A stretch of DNA of 64,000 bases from Phoenix dactylifera (GCF_009389715.1 NC_052399.1:5458585-5522584); one strand, 5' to 3'. Shown: positions 1 to 11,366, numbered from the stretch's first letter. Notes: a model not told the origin generated them from the letters alone. Numbers and translations are program-made.

Positions 1-1053
1 TCTGACACTTCTACCAAACTACCACAGCTCCTGCAAGATCCAACAAGGGAGCCGCTCAACAATTCTTGAGATCTCTTCGAGCTTGCGAAAGCATCAGATC
101 CTTCTTCTGCATTGGCTTGCGAAGAACTCATATAGGTCAGAGCACATTTATCCCGATTCCTAGACTGCAAACCAGGCTCCAAAATCCTCGTCGCTGCCTG
201 CGCAAGCCTGACCCTGTGACTCCCTGAGAGCAATCTGGGGCTCTTCACAGGCGATGCCAGCTTGCGGTGCTGCTTCCTCGACCGGGATGACAGCACATTC
301 TTGCTGAACAACGACACATCTGGTCCAGCCCGGGCAGCATTAGTCGGCTGCCTCTCCAAGAATCCTCCAGTCTTCTGCAGCTTCTGTGGCCTCGATTCAA
401 GCTTCCCAAGCCCACCATTTTCCAGACATAGATCTTGGTCGAGCCTCAGAAATTCAGAACCACCTTTCTCCTTATTTCTCTCCGATTCAGAATCCAAATC
501 CTTCCTTGGCTTCTGTCTGGTGAGAACAGGCATGGAATCCAGACCCATCAGCCTGGCCACCAGGCCAGGAGCTCTCATTCCATCACCAAGATCATCCGAT
601 TCCTTCGCATTCGGGAAACCCCCACGGTTCTCATCCGCAATCTAACATTTTAAAGGAGATGCAAAATAAATAAATAACAACCCCATTACACTCTCCATGA
701 AATCAACCAAATAAAAAAAAAAAAAGAGCCGAGGACAAATGAGTGGTACCAGAAGCAGCTTGGCCATGGGCATTTTGTCATCGCCGCCGGCGCCGACCTT
801 CTTCGACGCCCTCTTCGCGGCTCGAACTGCGACACACAGGAGAAGACACATGAAATGGATACGATATACAGCAGAGAACTAAAACACATGAAAGATCGCG
901 CGATGTTATTCGACCTGGAGGGAGGAGTCTCTTGGAGAAGAGCTTCTTCTTGGCGAGCCTCCGGTTCCAGTCGAGGAGCTGGAAGAAGATACCGACGCAT
1001 CCACCCGGCCGTTGCTGCTGTGGCTGCCGCTTCTCCGTTATCGCCAGACTCAT
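1..1053 (-). CDS. TRM/LONGIFOLIA-like protein (DUF3741/DUF4378 family), N-terminal exons, gene runs off the left edge
   Basis: Three minus-strand exons can be joined: 1053-915, 826-750 and 641 to beyond base 1. All boundaries are GT-AG and the phases agree (139 bp leaves one base, which the TT of exon 2 completes as Val). Exon 1 encodes a conserved plant N-terminus (CVGIFFQLLDWNRRLAKKKL). Exon 2 is a short Lys/Ala-rich link. Exon 3 opens IADEN and carries VARLMGLDSMP at about residues 100-110, the motif of DUF3741-associated proteins. Members of this family (TON1-recruiting-motif proteins) bring TON1/PP2A complexes to cortical microtubules and influence cell elongation; that role is known for the family and only inferred here. 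The DUF4378 C-terminus would lie outside the window. The ATG at 1053 was chosen because conserved sequence starts there; an in-frame Met further upstream reads through unlike sequence. Residues after about 110 are Ser/Arg-rich and uninformative. Confidence 0.85.
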
Positions 1054-2416
1054 CTCTCTCCCACAGCCTCTCAGATCTTTACAAAAGGCCAAAGAGAATA
1101 GCAAAAAAATGGGACCCCTTAGAATACTTGCCCCGCGAAGCCTCCATCCAAGAAGCCCAGGAGGCAATGTGGCTACCAGAGACTGTGAGAAAAGGAAAAG
1201 GGGGTTGTGACATTAGAGAGCCAGGCAGGGTAGCTGTAAAGCAATACAAGACCCATGGACCAAAGAAGAGCGTGTGAGATAAAGAAACGGAGAACGATGC
1301 AGGAAATGGGGGAGAAAAGTGTGGAAATCTGAGAAGCCTAGAAAGGAGCGTGCGGTGTCGGAGGGGATTCTCGCTTCCGACGAAAACGACCTCTCCTTCT
1401 CCACCCGACCCACCCTCTCCGCCTGTGAAGTGTATTTATTTGGGGTGGAGTTACGAGTCCAAGAAGAAGGCAAGCAAAAGGGTAGGCCAAGCGAACCGAT
1501 GGAGCAGAGGACCACAGGAGTAGGTAGGCGAGGAGTCAGAGGTAAGGCGAAATAGACCTCTCTTTTCTGTCTTTTTTACGGCACGGAAGGACGAATTAGG
1601 AGTCAACTGGAAATGGATAAAAAAGTTAGATATTATTTTTTATGTCCAACTTTTTAATTTATGCATTTTTTTGCATTTTATATTTTTTAAGTTAGAAATC
1701 TCATAATATAAAATTCTAGAAAAGGGGATAAGGACAAAATCGGAAGTAAAGTAAAAAACGCCTGTTGCTTTTGTTTTCTTTCCTGCTGTAATCTTATTCT
1801 AATCCGTCCTTCCGCTCCCTCGTGTGACGTGTCTCAAGGGTCACGGTTAACGGACAAAAGTAATGGGATTATTCTATATCCATGTTTATTTGCATCATAA
1901 AATATTAATTTTGAAATTAACGAGGGAATATGAATTTATAAGAGTAAAATTATAGCGTAATAACAACTAATATATCCCATTCTTACCCAGAGAAAACTAA
2001 TATCCGCCACACCAACGGATCAATCTAAAGGACGGTATCAGGCGGCGAAAACAGATTGATAAAGAATCATGGCCGTTCATATACAGCTTTCTCGGTGGGT
2101 TGAACGGCTTGGATGAAACTTGGCGGTGATGGTACACCATGGGACTGGGTAAATGAAAACCGTTTTCGTTTCTGAAGAGCTGAGCTATTAAAATATTGCA
2201 CGTGACATAAGAGAATGACCGCAGCCTGATCAGATATTATCCATACTAGGCGGTGGGAGAGTCGACTGTATTGTTGTTGAAAGTGACTCAGCTACAGTAA
2301 TCAGTTCGATCAGAATCAGATTGAGATTCTTACTCTATCTTGAAGAATATTCGATAGATTTAAGAAAATACACAACTTTTGTGGTGCAGCACATCTACTA
2401 AAAGATGAATGGGGCG
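1054..2416. other. 5' leader/promoter side of the TRM-like gene and AT-rich intergenic DNA
   Basis: No coding exon is supported. Bases 1054-1550 are purine-rich on the plus strand, hence pyrimidine-rich on the strand of the TRM-like gene, as expected for its 5' untranslated region. From 1610 the DNA becomes AT-rich up to the left target-site duplication of the LINE. No clear TATA box was found on the minus strand; an A/T run near 1431-1441 is only TATA-like. Confidence 0.5.
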
Positions 2417-2429
2417 ATGGAGCGGTTGA
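2417..2429. repeat. Left 13-bp target-site duplication of the LINE
   Basis: ATGGAGCGGTTGA occurs here immediately before the LINE 5' end and again at 9121-9133 directly after the A-tail. The match is exact. Confidence 0.9.
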
Positions 2430-2473
2430 AAGAAGAAAAGAACATTCGGTTGAAAGAGCTCTGAGAAAGCGCC

Positions 2474-2784
2474 AACGGCTAGTATCCCGCTGTTGACAGG
2501 TCACCGACGTTCACAACGGCTAGTATCCCGCCGGAGCACCTCTCGGCGGTGTGCTAGGCGACGGGGTCTCCCCGGTGTTGCGGGAGGCCAGCCACCTAAG
2601 GTCCTCGGGCGGCGGGGCGAGCGACACGACTGCTCGGCTCTGAGAGAGTGGCCCTGAGACGAGGCCGGCGCAGTGGACCAGGGGCACTGAGAAACCGGAG
2701 AAACACTCGGAGGCGACGGGGGTTCTCTGGTGTCCCGGGAGGCCGGCCACCCAAGGTCTTCGGGCGGCGGGGCGAGCGACACGA
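2474..2784 (+). repeat. Repeated modules in the LINE 5' UTR
   Basis: A 74-bp GC-rich block (2556-2629) recurs at 2711-2784 with few changes, offset by 155 bp. A shorter 17-bp block (AACGGCTAGTATCCCGC) recurs at 2474-2490 and 2515-2531. Repeated 5' modules are known as promoter monomers in some L1 families, so a promoter role is plausible but not shown. Confidence 0.75.
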
Positions 2785-2843
2785 ACACCTCGGCGATCCC
2801 TGGGCTGCTACTACTCACTTTCCTCTTCCTTGCAGGGCTCCCG

Positions 2844-4984
2844 ATGGATCCGAAGGGGAAGCAACCGGCGGGGACGGCAACGGAAGGACCGGCGAGAGGA
2901 AAAGGTAAGGGCCCTGACGCTTGGACGAGGCCGGGGCCGTGGGTGACTCAGTGGCCCACGGCTGCGGAGGTGGAGCGGCTGAGCCGCTGTTTCCCGGAGG
3001 TCTTGACTCCTCCGGAGGAACCGATTGCGGCGGCCCGGCTCGAGTGGGAAGGGCGGCGGCGGTGGTCCGTAGTTTCGGCCGCCGCGTCCCAGCCGAGTGG
3101 GTGGCGAAAGATGTCGCCGCCCGCTCAAAGTTGAAGGAGGTGGTGGCCGTCCCGCTTGCGGACGGCTACCTGGCCCTGAGGTTCCAGTCGACGGAGGACC
3201 GGGACCGGGCGTTGAGCGACGGCCCGTGGGTGGTGGCCGGGCAACTGCTCGCCATGACCCCATGGGTTCCAGACTTCGAACCAGGGGAGGAGGCTGTGCA
3301 GACGGCCACCGTGTGGCTCCGCTTGCCCCGTCTGCCGCCGGAATACTGGTCTACGTCGACCATATCCCATATAGCCGCTCGGGTGGGCCGGCCGGTCGCC
3401 GTGGACAGCGTCACAGAGCAACGTCAGGCGATGGGATTCGCCCGGGTGAAGGTGGTGGTCGACACTACCAAGCCTCTGCTACCTAGAGTGCTGATCCAGG
3501 GGAAGACGAAAGTGCGATGGCAGCCTTTCGTCTTCGAAAGTGTCTCGGCCCTGTGCTCCCGGTGCGGGCGAATGGGTCACCAGGCAAGGACTTGCCGCTT
3601 CCCGGCGACCCCCTGCGCTACTGGGGCTTCGGGTTCGTCCCCGGTGGAGGCAAACCAGGGGGGTGGGCCTGCTCAACCGTCTTCGGGCGGTGGGGAGGAG
3701 GCGCAGGGACCGATCTATGGTCCCTGGATGGTGGCGTCACGGCAGAGACCCCATCGGGAGACCCTGCCGCCGCGGCCGGGGAAGATGAGCGAGCCGCACT
3801 CGGGGCCCGGTTCGTCTTCGACTCGGCCGCCGCCCCCGGTGGCTCGCCCAACTACGCCAGTGTCCCCGGCGGACACCGACGGCTGGCAAAAGCCAGCGAA
3901 GGTGGCACGTCGCCGGTCTCCGCTCGCCGATGGGGGGGTTGGGCTCCCGGCGATCTCCTTCGGCCCCTTCCAAGCTGACTCGGACGATCTCTTGGCCGAG
4001 TCGGGGGACCCGGGGCCGAGTCTGTGTCTCGGCGAAGGCCTGAGTCGGGCCGATCCGGCGTCCAGCCGGGCGGTTGCGGCCCGAGTCCAAACCCAGAAGC
4101 GGCCGAGGCCGCTGGCGGGCCTTGGCCCAGCTGGGGAAGCTCGGCAGGGGGCCCAACTGGCCCTTACCGTTGTGGGCCGGGGCCAACAGCACGGGCCAGC
4201 CCAGCGCACCAGGGCCCATAGGGCCGGGCGCCGGGGCCGGGGCCGTGGGCCGGTGGGGGCGGCCCAGGATGGGGGCCGTGAGCTCGGCGCGGCTGGCGCC
4301 GTTGGCGCGCCGCGTGCCATCGGCGCGTCCAGACCCAGGGACGCACCGGGCGCTGAGGCCGCGCCCGGTGCTGCGGTCGCAGGGGCCCAGGTTCCGCTGG
4401 GCCCGCGCGATGTTACGCGCGGCCAGCAGGCCGCGCGGTCTGCTGTGGAGCCGCGGGTGGTGGGCCTTCCGGCCCAGCCCGCGGTTGCATCCTTGGGCCA
4501 AGCTGTTGCTGGCCCAAAGGCCCAGCCAGCTTCGGGCCCGGGGAGTTGTGCCGTACCCGCGGTGCAGGGCCTGGGCGAGGAGTCTGCTGGGCCATTTCGG
4601 TACAGCCCCCCGTCTCGAGGAGAGCACGGTGGCCATGCCCCCCTGAGTGAGGTACAGCCATGGGATGTGCAGGGTGGTACTGGCCCCGATGGAGTCTTCC
4701 GGTTTGGCCCTCTGCCCCTGGTTGCGGGTGAGCAGGGGGAAGCCTCCTCTAGTGGGAGTAGGGCCAGGGATCACCTCAGGCCTTTCCCGGAGGGGTGTCA
4801 GGCCGCGCCACCGAGACCAGGAGAGGGTACGGACCACATGACTACTGTGCAGCGTATCAGGGCGGCAGTCATGCAGTCCACTTCTGACGAGCAGGGGATG
4901 GGCCCAGGCATCGTACCTGAGGCTGGCCCCGCGTACCAGGGGGAGGATGGGTCTGAGGCCGACTATGTGGACTGTGATCCATGA
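2844..4984 (+). pseudogene. LINE ORF1 (DUF4283 + CCHC zinc knuckle), frameshifted
   Basis: ORF1 proteins of plant LINEs bind element RNA and form the ribonucleoprotein. The likely start is ATG 2844 (MDPKGKQP), whose frame runs to 3134. Family-like sequence then continues in the frame that is open to 4984, so a one-base shift lies about 3050-3080 in a GGC-rich run. After the shift the DUF4283 core is clear (VRSFGRRVPAEW, then DGPWVVAGQLLAM), followed by a zinc knuckle CSRCGRMGHQARTC (C-X2-C-X4-H-X4-C) near 3553-3594. The rest is a long Gly/Ala/Pro/Arg-rich tail of no recognised fold, typical of these proteins. The stop (TGA 4982-4984) overlaps the ORF2 start. A sequencing slip in the GC-rich run is an alternative to a real mutation. 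Confidence 0.85.
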
Positions 4985-7900
4985 GGATCCTAGCTTGGAA
5001 TTGTATGGGGCAGCCAAGCCGTCCTTCATGTCTTCTTTCAAACGGTTAGTGCAAATTCATTGCCCAGAGATCTGCGTCCTTAGTGAGACCCGGCTATCTG
5101 GTGAGGGGCTTGCACGTCTGAGACGACGTCTGGGGAGGGACTGGGAGACATACGCAGTCGAGTCCCAAGGGTTGTCGGGAGGTATCTTGCTCCTGTGGAG
5201 GCGTGGGGTGGCGACCTTTGATGTCTTCCATAACTGCTCTCAACAGGTAGTTATGGTTGTATCGGCACCTGATGCTCCTCCGTAGGTTTTGTGTGGGGTG
5301 TATGCGAGCACGAATCACAGGGTCAGGAGAGTCCTCTGGCAGGAGATTGCTAGTCTCACTGCCCAGGGTGTCCCGACAGTTGTAGTTGGTGACTTCAATT
5401 GCATCCTGAGTTCGGGTGACAAGAGGGGAGGGGTAGCCTTCACGGATAGAGTGGACAGGAGGGAGTTCCGCGATTTTGTGTCACGCACGGGCCTGGTGGA
5501 CTTAGGTTACTCAGGACCTCAGTTTACTTGGTGCAATAATCAGCTTGGCAGTGCTAGGGTTTGGGAGCGTCTGGACAGGGCCTTTGCGTCCCCAGACTGG
5601 TTTCTTCTCTTTCCCACCTGCAGGGTTACTCACTTACCTCGAATCGCCTCGGACCACTGCCCCCTGCTGATTTCTACATCACTGGGACCCAGGCATCATA
5701 GCCCCTTCCGCTTTGAGAAGGTTTGGCTATCGTACCCCCAGTCCTGGGATATTGTACGTGATGCATGGCGCCTCCCGGTGCGTGGAGACGCTATGCACCG
5801 GGTGTCGCACAAACTAAAGTTGGCCAAGAGGCGTCTCCGGCGATGGAACCGCGAGGTTGTGGGCGATATCTTCCGGAGAGTGGAGGGGGTTGAGACCGCA
5901 ATCTCCGAGTTGCAGTCGAAAGAAGATTTGGAAGGCACGCTTTCGACGAGCGATATGGGTGACCTTCGGGGGCTTCTAGCGACTCACCATTCCCTTCTAC
6001 GACAGCACGAGATCTTCTGGCGTCAGAAATCTCGAGTCCAGTGGGTGCATGAGGGTGACCGCAATACTAGTTTCTTCCACCGGACGACGATTATTCGGAG
6101 GCAGCCGAATAATCGTCGGGTGGAAGGTGAGCCCTCCATTCGTCAGATCTTGTTGGATTTCTTCCGCACCAGATGGACGGAGGAGGAGGAGTCCGACGAC
6201 AGTAACCCCATCCCTCCGCGGGTGGATGTGAGGATCGAGGATGAGGAGAATGCAGCCCTGGTCCGACCGGTGTCGACACAGGAGGTACAGGAGGCAGTCT
6301 GGGCTTTGGCTCCAGACAAGGCTCCGGGACCAGATGGGTTTCCCCCGTTCTTCTTTCGACGATATTGGGGTATTATTCAGACAGCGGTGGTTGAGGCCAT
6401 TCAGTGCTTCTTCTCCCAGGCGGTGATGCCAGGGGATTAGAAGGCTACCTTCATCACGCTCATTCCGAAGCGTCAGGAGGCGGCCGAGCCCTGCCACTTC
6501 AGACCCATTAGCTTGTGCACTACCCTGTATAAGGTAGTGGCCAGAATTATGGTTCGGAGGATGAAGCCCCTTCTGCCTGGCATCATCAGTCAGGAGCAGG
6601 GGGCGTTTATAGCTGGCAGAAACATTTCCCATAATGTTCTGCTGGCTCAGGAGATGATGTGGGACCTTCAGCGAGCATCGAAGCGACATAGCCTGATGGC
6701 TATTAAACTGGATATGGAGAGAGCTTATGACAGGATCAGATGGAGATTTCTTCAGCAGACACTGGAGGCGTACGGATTCCATAGGCAGTGGATCGACTGG
6801 GTGCTGGGGTGTGTCAGGGGGCCAAAGTTTTCGATTTTGGTCAATGGCACACCTTCTCCTTTCTTTGAGTCTACTATGGGGCTGCGTCAGGGATGCCCTT
6901 TATCTCCTTACTTGTTTATTCTTTGTGCTGATATTTTGTCTCGTGATTTGCAGAGGGTGTGTGCCCGTAGGGAGCTGGAGGCCTATGTTCCCGCCCCGGG
7001 GGCTAGTCCTCTTTTCCACTTACTCTTCGCTGACGATTGTCTTCTCTTGGCCAGGGCGCGGGTTTCTGATGCACGGGTCCTTCGTAGGGTGGTAGCAGAT
7101 TACTGTATGGCGTCGGGCCAGAGAGTCAACTTCCAAAAGTCAGCTGTCCGCTTCAGTCCGAGTACGGAGAGCAGGGTCAGACAGGAGATTCGGGGGATTT
7201 TGCAGATTCCTGAGCAGGAGGAGACATTGACCTACCTGGGAGTTCCCATCACAGGCCGCAGATTACGAGTGGCAGAGTGTTCCAGTCTGGTGCAGCGGGT
7301 GGAGAGTAGGTTGGAGGGATGGAGAGCAGTTTCCCTATCTATGATGGGGAGACTGACTTTGATCAGATCAGTGTTGGGGTCCATGCCAGTTTATCTCATG
7401 GCCAACACTGTGGTTCCGAAGACGACCTTACTGAGGATCGAGCGACTGTTGCGGTGCTTCCTGTGGGGGTCACATGGCGGAGGCCGCGGGGTGCATCTGG
7501 TAGCCTGGGAGCACGTATGCCGGCCTACCAGCGAGGGCGGTCTCGGGGTGCAGTCCCTGCTGGAGCGTCGCGAGGCCTTCATAGCTCGGCATGCAGCTCG
7601 GTTCCTGCTAGAGCCACACGGGCTGTGGAGTCAGGTGATGGCTGCCAGATATGGACGTGACGGCTCAGAGGTGGCATGGAGTGGGCGGCGAGTCTCCTTC
7701 ATGTGGCGTGAGATTGGGAGGTATGTGCCGACGGTGTCGGCAAATACCAGGTGGATAGTAGGCGATGGGCGGAGTATTGATGTGACTGCGGACCCATGGG
7801 TGGACATTGTCCCACTGAGGTGCTGGCCGACCATGATTGATGCTGCGGCGGCGGAGGGACTGCGGGTTTTTGATCTTCTGGCCCCAGGAGAGTTAGCATG

Positions 7901-9092
7901 GGATGATGCCAGGTTACGTCAGCTGTTTGGGGGACATCTAGCTGAGAGGATCCGGTCTCTTCCGGTGCCAGGCTATGGGGGGCCTGATGTTAGGGTTTGG
8001 GGCACTTCCTGCCGATCCAGGGTCCGACTGGGAGATCTCGCCGGTGTTATCCAGCAGGAGCATGAGCCAGGACCGGACTATACTTGGATCTGGAGGTCAG
8101 GGCTTCACCCGAGGGCTGCACTCTTCCTATGGAAGGTGGCGTGGGACCGTCTCCCGACGAGAGCAGCGCTGAGTAGGCGAGGATGTGAGATCCCTGCGGA
8201 GTGCGGGACATGCAGTGTGGAGGAGTCGGTCGATCACGTGCTTTTCCAGTGTACGTGGGCGAGGTCGGCATGGCAGTGGGCAGGGTTCCCGCAGGAGGTC
8301 TGGCATGGGAGGCCTCAGTTTTTACAGACGATGCAGCAGTGGTTGGCCCGCCCTCGGACATGTCAGGAGGCTATTCGAGCGACTTGCACAGCACATCAGA
8401 TCTGGCTGGCAAGGAACGCTCGTACCCTCGGTGAGCGCAGGGTGTCACCGAGGTTCATGGTGGAGCTAGCGCGCGTTCAGGCATTGGAGATCAGATCCTC
8501 TTCAGATGGACCTCTGATAGCTCGGGACACCTGGAGTTCTCTTTCTGCTTCGGCAGCTTCTCAGATGGTGTTCTTCACCTGGGAACCCCCACCCCCGAGT
8601 TTCCTCAAGGTCAATTTCGATGGATCGGTTTTGGATGGAGGCGCGCGAGGTGGTGCGGGCTTTGTGATACGGGACCCGCACTCCAGAGTCGTGGCAGCAG
8701 GGGGCTGTCAGCTGTTCGGCACGTCGGTCCCCGGGGCAGAGTTACGAGCTGCCTGGGCCGGTCTTCGATATGCGAGGCAGGCTTTGCAGGCTGGCTCGAT
8801 TGTTTTGGAGGGCGACTCAGCCACTGTCATCAGTTGGATTCAGAAGGGGCTGAGGGGTGAGGGCTCAGACCACCCCTTAGTTCGGGACATAGGGATGATG
8901 TGTGGGGTTGGGGTGGCCATTCAGGCCAAGCATGTATTTCGAGAAGCCAATGGGGCAGCCGACTGGGTGGCTGCCTTCGCGGCTCATCATTCAGGATACA
9001 CCCTGTGGGTGGGGGAGGGGGAGCTGCCTCTGGCTCTCCGTGAGTTAGTATTTTTTGACTTTATTGGATGTATTCGTACACGTTTTGTATGA
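4981..9092 (+). pseudogene. LINE ORF2: endonuclease, reverse transcriptase, zf-RVT, RNase H; three lesions
   Basis: The reading begins at ATG 4981 (MRILAWNC), the usual start of plant L1 ORF2. Within ten codons it needs a one-base shift near 5006-5014 to continue in the long frame. TAG codons interrupt that frame at 5283-5285 and 6438-6440; both sit where relatives have Trp. The endonuclease retains LSETRLSG, GDFNCI and ASDHCPLL. The reverse transcriptase has GLRQGCPLSPYLF and the catalytic FADD at about 7027-7038. A zf-RVT region (ALFLWKVAWDRLPTRAAL ... CGTC ... HVLFQC) follows. The RNase H has NFDGS, AELRAAW, LEGDSA and a final Asp in NGAADWVA. The stop is TGA at 9090-9092, just before the short 3' UTR. 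Around 6110-6130 the protein seems about 15 residues shorter than usual for this family, which may be a small deletion. Confidence 0.9.
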
Positions 9093-9120
9093 AAACCCGC
9101 TTTTAGCCAAAAAAAAAAAA

Positions 9121-9133
9121 ATGGAGCGGTTGA
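9121..9133. repeat. Right 13-bp target-site duplication of the LINE
   Basis: Exact copy of 2417-2429, directly following the terminal A-run. Because the duplicated sequence starts with A, the junction could be placed one base differently. Confidence 0.9.
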
Positions 9134-10290
9134 TTGGGTCATATCCCATATAACGAAGCACTTTGGAGAATTTTTGTGGACTACCAATCAGCTATTTTGA
9201 TTGGGCTTTTGGACATTTAATTTTCTGATTTATTGGATATCTAGGCAATCAATGGAGATATTTCGATTTTTATTTTATGCTTGCATTTACTTTGCAGTGC
9301 AATCTAGAACGAAAGTGAAGCAATCTAGTAAGATTTCAACCATTTCCACCGCGAGGATGGTCGTCATGGCAATAGTCCGTTGATTGAACACATTTTCTTT
9401 TGTTTGATTCAGTGAGATTGGGTTGGTGTTCCGTGTACCTTAGTACAAGATCGAAAAGTGGCTAATTTAGCTCAGTCGACGCTCCCCACCAATGAATGTT
9501 GGTGACTTCTGTTCCAACTGGACTGGGAGAACAACAGTCAGGTGCACCCATTGGACGCGCGAACGTGTAAAGCATATCGCTTTTCGCATATCACTTATCC
9601 CGGTCACCCCCTCCATCCAGAGAACATAAGTTCAAACCCTAATTTTTTCCTTTTTTGCTTATTCACATCTTATTCACCTCCTCACTCGAATAACACACAA
9701 CCCTAGACCCAAGAAGGAGAATTCCCTTGGCGAGGAAAAGAGTTGTACACGAAAAAAAGGCCATTTATACCATAAAGTAAAGTGTTAAGACCAGGCTTGA
9801 GAAGAATGGCACATAAAACTACTAAAAAAAGGGGGGAACTTTTCCCATCTTACTTCTCTTTGCAATTTTCCGCTTTCTTGCCTTATTATGGGAGTACAGT
9901 GTAGACTGGATAGAGTTTTAAAGTGGGTGAAATTTGATCCGATTATATCTGCCTTAAAGTCCAACTTTTATCGGATGACTTTTCACATAAAATAATATCT
10001 GAACATGCTCGCTCGACCTGGCTGCCCAGTTACGAAATATATAGCTATAAAAAAAGCTAGAAATAGAACTCAACTTAGTTGCTCAGTCTCTAGGAATTCC
10101 CAAGCGTTAGCGAAGAAAGAAGCCTACAGCTTCCATCACAAGAACGGGACAGACTATCGGCGCGGGCGACCATCTCTTCTTTTGATATGCTTATAACGGA
10201 TACGGATGCAATAATCACCCAGAAAGACGTGTTTTCCATTTTTTAAATAAGGCATGTCAGCCTCTTTGTCCCTCCCGGTTCGGCAGCTAA
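9134..10290. other. Intergenic DNA, no gene recognised
   Basis: Short unrelated open frames only. The stretch about 10005-10290 differs in character from the AT-rich DNA before it and may belong to the mitochondrial insertion that contains the atp1 fragment; I could not identify any gene in it. Confidence 0.4.
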
Positions 10291-10448
10291 TCTGTGCACG
10301 AACCCATGCAAACAGGGTTAAAAGCAGTGGATAGCCTGGTTCCTATAGGCCGTGGTCAACGAGAACTTATAATCGGGGACAGACAAACTGGAAAAACTGC
10401 TATAGCTATCGATACTATATTAAACCAAAAGCAAATGAACTCAAGGGG
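10291..10448 (+). pseudogene. atp1: Mitochondrial atp1 fragment (NUMT): ATP synthase F1 alpha subunit, Walker A region
   Basis: Translation in one open frame gives [20 protein letters not shown] followed by the Walker A motif GDRQTGKT and ends at QKQMNSRG. This is the nucleotide-binding core of the plant mitochondrial F1-ATPase alpha subunit, about 52 of roughly 508 residues. The protein similarity stops abruptly at both ends, with no start codon context, so this is a transferred piece and not a gene. The sequence retains mitochondrial style and shows no stop codon, which suggests a recent transfer or assembly of mitochondrial DNA. Flanking DNA to about 10910 looks like plant mitochondrial intergenic sequence, but that part is impression only. 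A chloroplast atpA origin is less likely, since the wording matches mitochondrial atp1. Confidence 0.85.
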
Positions 10449-11363
10449 CCGCGGGTAAAGCCCAGCGAAGCTACAGGGAGCACTGAGCAATGGGGGGATG
10501 AGGGCGACTCCGCCCATGGGTTGGACCACACCACAGGCGGAAGTCCTTCCACGACAAGAGAAGGGTCGTTGTCAGACCGGAACAAGAAACGGGAGCTAGT
10601 CATTGGAGGGAAGACAAGGCTCGTTCCGTGCGACTCCACAGAAGAGTACGCGCGCTACAAAACGCAGCCAGCTTAAAAATGCTAGCTAGCTACTTACTAT
10701 AGTAGCCTTATTTAAACTAGGGTTGCCTACGCTTGCTCTCCGGCGCGCTACGGCAACACGTCGACTCTCCCCTGCTTTGGAGCAAGCCCACATCGAGCAA
10801 GTTGACTTACTTTATGTTATGTAAAGAGTTCGCTATTACGGCCCAGTTCTTCCACGAGCGAAGGCCCGTCAAATTGGTCTCAAAGATTTTCAAGGAAACC
10901 CTCAGATGAGCTTTCAAAAGTCGAAGGTGGCCGAATTTGACTTGAACATGCCAACCTGCTTAAACATGTCCAAAATAATTAAATTTAAATTAATTATTTA
11001 ATGATCCACGATAATTTAATCGGTCTAAATACAACCAATCAAATTTAGAATATTCAGGTTTTATGCTGGGATATTGTTGAATAAAGAAAGATGATTTGGA
11101 TGCAGATATTTAAAGATGCAAAATAATATATGACATAAGTTGTTATGCCATTAAATGATGCTCATTCTAGTAATTACGGGCGACCGTAACTCCGTAAGAG
11201 CCATGCTAACAAAACTTGATCCGGTAGTATTGTAGTTATTCTACAAAAGAAACTGCCCTTTAAATTTTTCAAGAAAATACTAGAAAGAGAGGAGGAGAGG
11301 AGACCGGACACACATAAACACACAAAAAGAGATGTGCCGGCGAGAGAAAATAGGGGGGCTGAC
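10449..11363. other. Possible continuation of the mitochondrial insert, then AT-rich intergenic DNA
   Basis: Bases 10449-10910 are of balanced composition with no recognisable gene and may be mitochondrial spacer joined to the atp1 fragment. From about 10960 the DNA turns AT-rich and looks like ordinary nuclear spacer up to the Harbinger-like element. Confidence 0.35.
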
Positions 11364-11366
11364 TAA

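Larger units (their letters stand above)
2430..9120 (+). mobile_element. Near full-length L1-type LINE retrotransposon
   Basis: The element has a GC-rich 5' region with repeated modules, ORF1 (DUF4283 plus CCHC knuckle), ORF2 (endonuclease, reverse transcriptase, zf-RVT, RNase H), a short 3' UTR and a terminal A-run ending at 9120. It is flanked by a perfect 13-bp duplication, ATGGAGCGGTTGA at 2417-2429 and again at 9121-9133, so both ends are defined by the sequence. A 13-bp duplication with a poly-A tail is the signature of target-primed reverse transcription. The length (about 6.7 kb) and the presence of a 5' UTR indicate a full-length insertion. It is now disabled by one frameshift in ORF1, and one frameshift and two nonsense codons in ORF2. 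The small number of lesions and intact duplication suggest a fairly recent event. Confidence 0.93.

Noticed and set aside
262..645. 127-codon plus-strand frame at the left edge
   Set aside because: Antisense of exon 3 of the TRM-like gene, which has the VARLMGLDSMP motif and proper splice sites.
3737..5041. 434-codon open frame on the minus strand
   Set aside because: Antisense shadow of the GC-rich LINE ORF1; GC-rich sequence suppresses stop codons.
9450..9660. Possible tRNA or organelle segment
   Set aside because: Some motifs look tRNA-like in isolation, but no cloverleaf with matching arms could be drawn.
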